Positions 5,888 to 8,903 of a stretch of 8,903 nt of DNA are shown piece after piece. A program made the position numbers and the translations under genes. Below the pieces are notes generated by a model. That model was not told the DNA's origin. It searched no databases and was given only the letters and a program-made list of their open reading frames with translations. The stretch comes from Pseudomonadota bacterium (lineage in GTDB: Bacteria; Pseudomonadota; Alphaproteobacteria; Reyranellales; Reyranellaceae), in assembly GCA_023386865.1 (NCBI GenBank), contig JAEWIV010000030.1, positions 1-8,903 on the forward strand, read 5' to 3'. Each line of letters starts with the position of its first letter. The first letter of the stretch is position 1.

Positions 5888-7081
5888 CTAGCCGCTATCG
5901 CGATGCCGTGCAGCATGTCCTTGAGGAAAGGCTTGCCGCGACAAATAGTCGGCCACAACACGCTCAACCTTCTTCGTGTAGAGCCCTTCGGCAGGCCGCC
6001 CTTCATTGTGAACACGCAAAAACCAAGTCTTCCGCACCGACACTAGATACGGCTTGCCGTTCGGGCGACAGGGAGCGAGTAGCCACAGAAGAGGCTCCTT
6101 GAAGCGCCAGGTGTCGCCCGGTTCACTGTCCCCAAAATCGAAATACACTGGTACACCGCTGACCAACCAGTCCCGCAGAAGCGCGCACTTGTTCGGCAAG
6201 ATAGGAAAAATCGGCGGCGAATCGCTGATGCGACCATCAATGGACGCAAAGAACTGCGCCCTGTCTTGCGCACGCCTTCGTCCGTCAACGACCCAGACCA
6301 GATTTGGATAGAAGTCTTCCCGTGACCGACGCTCGTCTGGCTTCAAGGGTGAGTGCTGAAACTCAATATAGCCAAGCTCGGTCTTCACGTCAGCGACGTG
6401 TCTCTCACCATCGGCCGCCTTGTGGTGTACCTCCTGCCAGCTTTCGGGGAATTGGTTCTTCCAACCCCGATGCCATTCTGTTTCAGGCTCCCACCAATCG
6501 TCGCAGGTATGCGTTCCCTTAACGTCCTCGATCAGGTGCGGTAAGGCTGGTCCGGTCCGAATACCGTAGCCTGACCCGTCTTCATGCCAATGCTGACCCA
6601 AGGCCTTGACGGTTGTATGCACTGCGCTGGTCGAAAGATGGCGATATGAGGTGTCATAGTCAGCGCGCCGCTCTGCGCGATCAGCAACCCTGAGCACCGC
6701 TATTTCTTGGCCCGGCCCTTCCCTGTCTCTTAGCACCTTCAAGTCGTCCTTTAGCTGCTCATGATCCTCAGCTTGGCCATCCCGCTCAACCAACTTCAGG
6801 AATTCCTGCGCGTTTTTGCTAAGCCGTTTTATGTGATCTTGGCGCAGTTCTTCCGCAAAGGTGTCATCGCGCCGAAGCGCGCCAAGGTAGAACATCGTCT
6901 CCAACACGCTGCGGGTAATGATCGCCGCTTCGGTAGCAAGCCCCCGCTCCGCCAATAGAATTGCACCCTGCAAGCTTTGCAGCCCCCGGACGAATAGGCT
7001 CACGATCAACGGGTTCGTTTGGCCTTCCTGGGCCTTGGCCAGGAGCCGCTGCCCCAGTTCACTGAGGCGCTCGGCCAGCAT
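5888..7081 (-). CDS. DUF5677-like domain fused to CoiA-like nuclease domain, 397 aa
   Basis: Two parts can be seen. Residues about 1-165 are helical and resemble DUF5677: FVRGLQSLQGAILLAERGLA, then TEAAIITRSVLETMFYLGAL, then YRHLSTSAVHTTVKALG. Residues about 190-360 match the nuclease-like domain of the CoiA competence family: CDDWWEPETEWHRGWKNQFP (193-212), HVADVKTELGYIEFQHSPL (228-246) with Asp231 and Glu240-Phe-Gln242 as probable PD-(D/E)XK-type residues, then REDFYPNLVWVVDG (254-267). The usual N-terminal zinc-binding part of these CoiA proteins is absent, apparently replaced by the DUF5677-like part. No ribosome binding site precedes ATG 7081. The frame stays open 23 codons upstream with protein-like sequence, up to a TGA at 7151-7153, so the true N-terminus is uncertain. 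The second-half assignment is firmer than the first. Substrate and role are unknown; DNA cleavage in a defence setting is a reasonable guess. Confidence 0.75.
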   Translation of the reverse strand: MLAERLSELGQRLLAKAQEGQTNPLIVSLFVRGLQSLQGAILLAERGLATEAAIITRSVLETMFYLGALRRDDTFAEELRQDHIKRLSKNAQEFLKLVERDGQAEDHEQLKDDLKVLRDREGPGQEIAVLRVADRAERRADYDTSYRHLSTSAVHTTVKALGQHWHEDGSGYGIRTGPALPHLIEDVKGTHTCDDWWEPETEWHRGWKNQFPESWQEVHHKAADGERHVADVKTELGYIEFQHSPLKPDERRSREDFYPNLVWVVDGRRRAQDRAQFFASIDGRISDSPPIFPILPNKCALLRDWLVSGVPVYFDFGDSEPGDTWRFKEPLLWLLAPCRPNGKPYLVSVRKTWFLRVHNEGRPAEGLYTKKVERVVADYLSRQAFPQGHAARHRDSG

Positions 7082-7171
7082 AAAGAAGTTCGGATTGGCA
7101 GCGCGGATCTTGTCACGGAGGCCGTCTAACTCGGGAGAAAGGAACCCCTGTCAGGCTATGGTCATTACGCC

Positions 7172-7211
7172 ATCATAGACCGCCTTTGAACTGCATAACC
7201 AACTGCATAAC
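7172..7211 (-). promoter_or_regulatory. Possible promoter of the minus-strand accessory operon
   Basis: On the minus strand TATGAT (7172-7177) matches five of six bases of a -10 box, with TTGGTT 19 bases upstream as a weak -35. The spacing is long, so the call is tentative. Two copies of an 11-bp direct repeat cover the -35 region, which would suit a repressor or activator site. Confidence 0.35.
7189..7211. repeat. Tandem 11-bp direct repeat
   Basis: AACTGCATAAC occurs at 7189-7199 and again, identically, at 7201-7211, one base apart (period 12, close to a helical turn). It lies between the accessory operon and the integrase terminator. It could be an operator for the accessory promoter or a pair of integrase or excisionase arm-type binding sites. 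Confidence 0.75.
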
Positions 7212-7230
7212 AATTTCGGGCGGCCTGCTC

Positions 7231-7249
7231 AAAAGCCCGTTTTTCGGGC
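7231..7249 (-). terminator. Intrinsic terminator after the integrase gene
   Basis: Read on the minus strand: GCCCG, loop AAAAA, CGGGC, then TTTT. It lies about 65 bases past the integrase stop and should separate integrase transcription from the accessory operon. On the plus strand, CGGGC at 7217-7221 can also pair with GCCCG at 7235-7239 before TTTTT, so it may work in both directions. Confidence 0.65.
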
Positions 7250-7313
7250 GGTTTAAATGGATTTTCTAATCCCGTAGGGAGCGCCACCCGGTTTCAAAAC
7301 TTAGCGATTTTGC

Positions 7314-8390
7314 TCACTTTATCGGCTGTTTCCCCAAACTCGAAATAGTGGTTTGGGAAACCCTAACGCCAAGACGATCAAGCTTGGCAATGGCGGCCTT
7401 GCCGCCGCGCTTGCGATCGGCCTCGCGTGTGTAACGTTCTGCTTCGGCGAGCGTCGTATGGCCCAGCGCGGCCATGATTTCGTGAGCGGTGGCGCCGGCG
7501 TCGGCGAGCAAGCGGCCTAGCGTCTTGCGTAGCCCGTGCGGCTGACACTCCATCGGCAAGCCGGCCGCCGTGATCGCGTCGCGCATGAACCTGGAATAGC
7601 CGTCGACCGTGAACGGCCGGCCGTAGGCCGTGTTGATGACCGTCACGTGAGTCCGCGCCCATTCATCAAGCGCCGTCTTCAGGTTAGCGGCCACGGCCGT
7701 CTGGACGGCAACGCCGGTCTTTGACCGCTCATAGTAGCTCTTCTCGACTTGCGGCCACGTGATCAGGTGCGTATCGACTCGCGCCGTGCCCATGTAGAGA
7801 TGGATTGCATAGGCAGTCCGTTGCTTCGTGCCCAGTGGCCACCGCTCTTCAAAGGCGTCAAGCTCGTGATCGTGCCACGCGCGAATTTCTTTGCCCTTCG
7901 GCCGCTTGATGCCCGCGGATGGATCGTGGTCTAGCCACTCAATGTGGAGCGCGTGCCGGATCAGAACGCGTAGCTTCTTCAGCGTATCGAGTGCCGCGCC
8001 TGGGCGGTCGGCAAGCGGGTCAACGATGCCGAGTCGGATTCGCTTCGGCGACAGCCCCTTGACGCTTCGGTGGCCGTGATCCTCGCGGATCAGCTCCAGC
8101 CTCATGTCGTACTGCGGCTTGCTGGTCTTCTCGCGTAGCCGTTTGTACTCCGCACTTTTCTTGTACGACGCGATCAGCGCGGCGATGCTGAACGGCTCTT
8201 CGCGCGTGATCTTCGCACGCCCTGTCGGAAGCGGCGTTCCCGCGAAGGCCGCTTGATAGGCGTCTAGGAATTCCTGGCTAATCGGATCGCTCGGCAGCCG
8301 GATGCGCGGCCCCTTCCCTCGCCGGAACGACAGGTAGGTGTGTCCCTTAACGTAATTGCGTTCAACATAGAGCGGAAGCTTACGCGGCAT
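7314..8390 (-). CDS. int: Phage-type tyrosine integrase, 358 aa
   Basis: A site-specific recombinase for integration and excision of the element. Residues about 64-160 are the helical core-binding domain (FSIAALIASYKKSAEYKRL, then TLKKLRVLIRHALHIEWL). The catalytic domain follows: SKTG with Lys224, HGLRKT with His285 and Arg288, GH at 310-311, and the nucleophile Tyr320 in AERYTREADRKR. The first-arginine box reads YMGTARVDTHLITW (199-212). By the usual spacing Ala203 sits where the catalytic arginine is expected and Arg204 is one position late, so activity is not certain. Start at 8390 is supported by GGGGAG seven bases upstream; ATG 8408 is an in-frame alternative, and the frame is open to 8564. 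The gene overlaps the excisionase gene by 11 bases, implying coupled translation. Length is normal for the family. Confidence 0.9.
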   Translation of the reverse strand: MPRKLPLYVERNYVKGHTYLSFRRGKGPRIRLPSDPISQEFLDAYQAAFAGTPLPTGRAKITREEPFSIAALIASYKKSAEYKRLREKTSKPQYDMRLELIREDHGHRSVKGLSPKRIRLGIVDPLADRPGAALDTLKKLRVLIRHALHIEWLDHDPSAGIKRPKGKEIRAWHDHELDAFEERWPLGTKQRTAYAIHLYMGTARVDTHLITWPQVEKSYYERSKTGVAVQTAVAANLKTALDEWARTHVTVINTAYGRPFTVDGYSRFMRDAITAAGLPMECQPHGLRKTLGRLLADAGATAHEIMAALGHTTLAEAERYTREADRKRGGKAAIAKLDRLGVRVSQTTISSLGKQPIK

Positions 8391-8637
8391 CGACGTCTCC
8401 CCAACCATCGTCAGTCTTGTCCGGCGCCCCGTCTGTTGGCAACGCGCGCAAGGCCGCCTGTAGCTCGTCCTGCAGCCATACCAGCCGGGAGCCCTCGCGG
8501 CGCGGCGCCGGCATTTTGCCGTCGGCGACCATTTTGTCGAAATGACCAGCGCTGAAGCCGGCATTGTCAGCAGCGACGGCGCGGTTCATGCCGAACGGCC
8601 AACGTGCAGATTCATGGTGTTTTGTAACTTGGGCCAT
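8380..8637 (-). CDS. AlpA/MerR-like helix-turn-helix excisionase or regulator, 85 aa
   Basis: A small DNA-binding protein of the kind encoded directly before phage integrases, where it bends att DNA to direct excision or regulates integrase expression. Residues about 20-47 form the helix-turn-helix (VAADNAGFSAGHFDKMVADG, then KMPAPR), followed by a wing (GSRLVWLQDELQAALRAL). The acidic tail (DKTDDGWGDVD) is encoded over the integrase ribosome binding site. AAGG stands just upstream of ATG 8637; ATG 8589 (MNRAVAADNAGFS) is a shorter alternative. The 11-base overlap with the integrase gene indicates a two-gene operon. Whether it acts as an excisionase or a transcription regulator cannot be told from sequence. 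Confidence 0.75.
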   Translation of the reverse strand: MAQVTKHHESARWPFGMNRAVAADNAGFSAGHFDKMVADGKMPAPRREGSRLVWLQDELQAALRALPTDGAPDKTDDGWGDVDAA

Positions 8638-8734
8638 CTGCCTTCTCTGTCATCGAGATTGATAGCCGCCAGCGTGCCAAGGCACAGAGACTTCAGAATC
8701 GACAGAGGCAGACAACACAGCGCCGGAAGCGGAG

Positions 8735-8758
8735 CTAATGTAACTCTATAGACATTAG
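8735..8758. repeat. 7-bp inverted repeat upstream of the excisionase gene
   Basis: CTAATGT (8735-8741) and ACATTAG (8752-8758) are perfect inverted copies separated by ten bases that include CTATAG. The site is about 100 bases upstream of the excisionase start and within a few bases of the IS element's edge. It has the look of a dimeric operator controlling the excisionase-integrase transcript, possibly over a promoter whose upstream part was displaced by the IS. Confidence 0.6.
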
Positions 8759-8759
8759 G

Positions 8760-8903
8760 GTCGAGACTCATTAAATCCACCATACGATAGCAGCCACGAG
8801 GCAGACCGAGGCGAGGAAGTTTCGAGCTAACCTGTCGTAACGAGTGAAGATGCGGCGGAAGTCCTTGAGGCGGCCGAAAGCGTTCTCGATGCGGTGTCGT
8901 TGC
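8760..8903 (-). mobile_element. End of an IS5-family insertion sequence (partial)
   Basis: The last ~140 bases carry a transposase C-terminus running off the window. The exact terminus cannot be fixed with only one end visible. The inverted repeat probably lies within GGGTCGAGACTCATTAAATC (8758-8777); the preceding CATTAG could supply a TA or TTAG target duplication. Confidence 0.7.
8771..8903 (-). CDS. IS5-family DDE transposase, C-terminal 43 residues (partial)
   Basis: The gene enters from the right edge and ends in TAA at 8771-8773. The visible part is QRHRIENAFGRLKDF, then RRIFTRYDRLARNFLAS, then VCLVAAIVWWI. Arg2, Glu6 and Lys13 keep the R(3)E(6)K spacing of the IS5/IS4-type Y-R-E-K signature, so Glu6 is the third catalytic acidic residue. 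The tyrosine of that signature would lie just outside the window. The C-terminus looks intact and uses the standard ending of this group. Whether the rest of the element is complete cannot be judged. Confidence 0.85.
   Translation of the reverse strand, partial: QRHRIENAFGRLKDFRRIFTRYDRLARNFLASVCLVAAIVWWI

Noticed and set aside
6918..7178. Plus-strand frames opposite the 5' part of the nuclease-fusion gene
   Set aside because: They are arginine/serine-rich shadows of a gene with clear domain homology on the other strand.
7255..7290. A complete tRNA gene near the integrase
   Set aside because: Only the 3'-end-like part is visible. The 5' half of the T-stem does not pair, and there is no anticodon arm or D-arm upstream.
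8586..8783. A 65-codon minus-strand frame starting inside the IS end and overlapping the excisionase gene
   Set aside because: It overlaps the better-supported excisionase in another frame and would straddle the IS junction and the inverted repeat.

Overview
The window looks like a fragment of an integrated phage or phage-derived island in a GC-rich alphaproteobacterium, possibly a Bradyrhizobium-like member of the Rhizobiales. That guess rests on base composition, on the style of the excisionase and integrase pair, and on the IS5-type transposase tail. No rRNA, complete tRNA or CRISPR array is visible.

Left part (1-3834, plus strand, very GC-rich): short, tightly packed phage-type genes. 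There is an unrecognised 255-residue protein, a zone of tiny overlapping and possibly decayed reading frames around a ten-G run, and a coiled-coil-like protein. These are followed by a clear HK97-fold major capsid protein at 2074-3489 and a small hypothetical protein. Two GC-rich hairpins follow the capsid gene. No terminase, portal or prohead protease is recognised here.

Middle part (3870-7081, minus strand): four genes read leftwards, with visibly lower GC than the capsid region (30 of 60 bases in 4561-4620 against 38 of 60 in 2581-2640). In transcription order they are a DUF5677-like domain fused to a CoiA-like nuclease domain, a small exported four-cysteine protein, a DUF3800 protein with an extra C-terminal domain, and a stand-alone M41 (FtsH-type) zinc peptidase without an ATPase domain. 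This cassette sits between the capsid gene and the integrase, where phage accessory or anti-phage cargo is often found. It is the best candidate here for an undescribed system, but a defence role is inference only. A possible promoter with an 11-bp tandem repeat over its -35 region lies in front of it, and an intrinsic terminator separates it from the integrase transcript.

Right part (7231-8903): on the minus strand, an AlpA/MerR-like excisionase overlaps a tyrosine integrase by 11 bases, and the pair ends at the terminator near 7240. A 7-bp inverted repeat with a 10-bp spacer lies upstream of the excisionase. The window ends in the C-terminal 43 codons of an IS5-family transposase.
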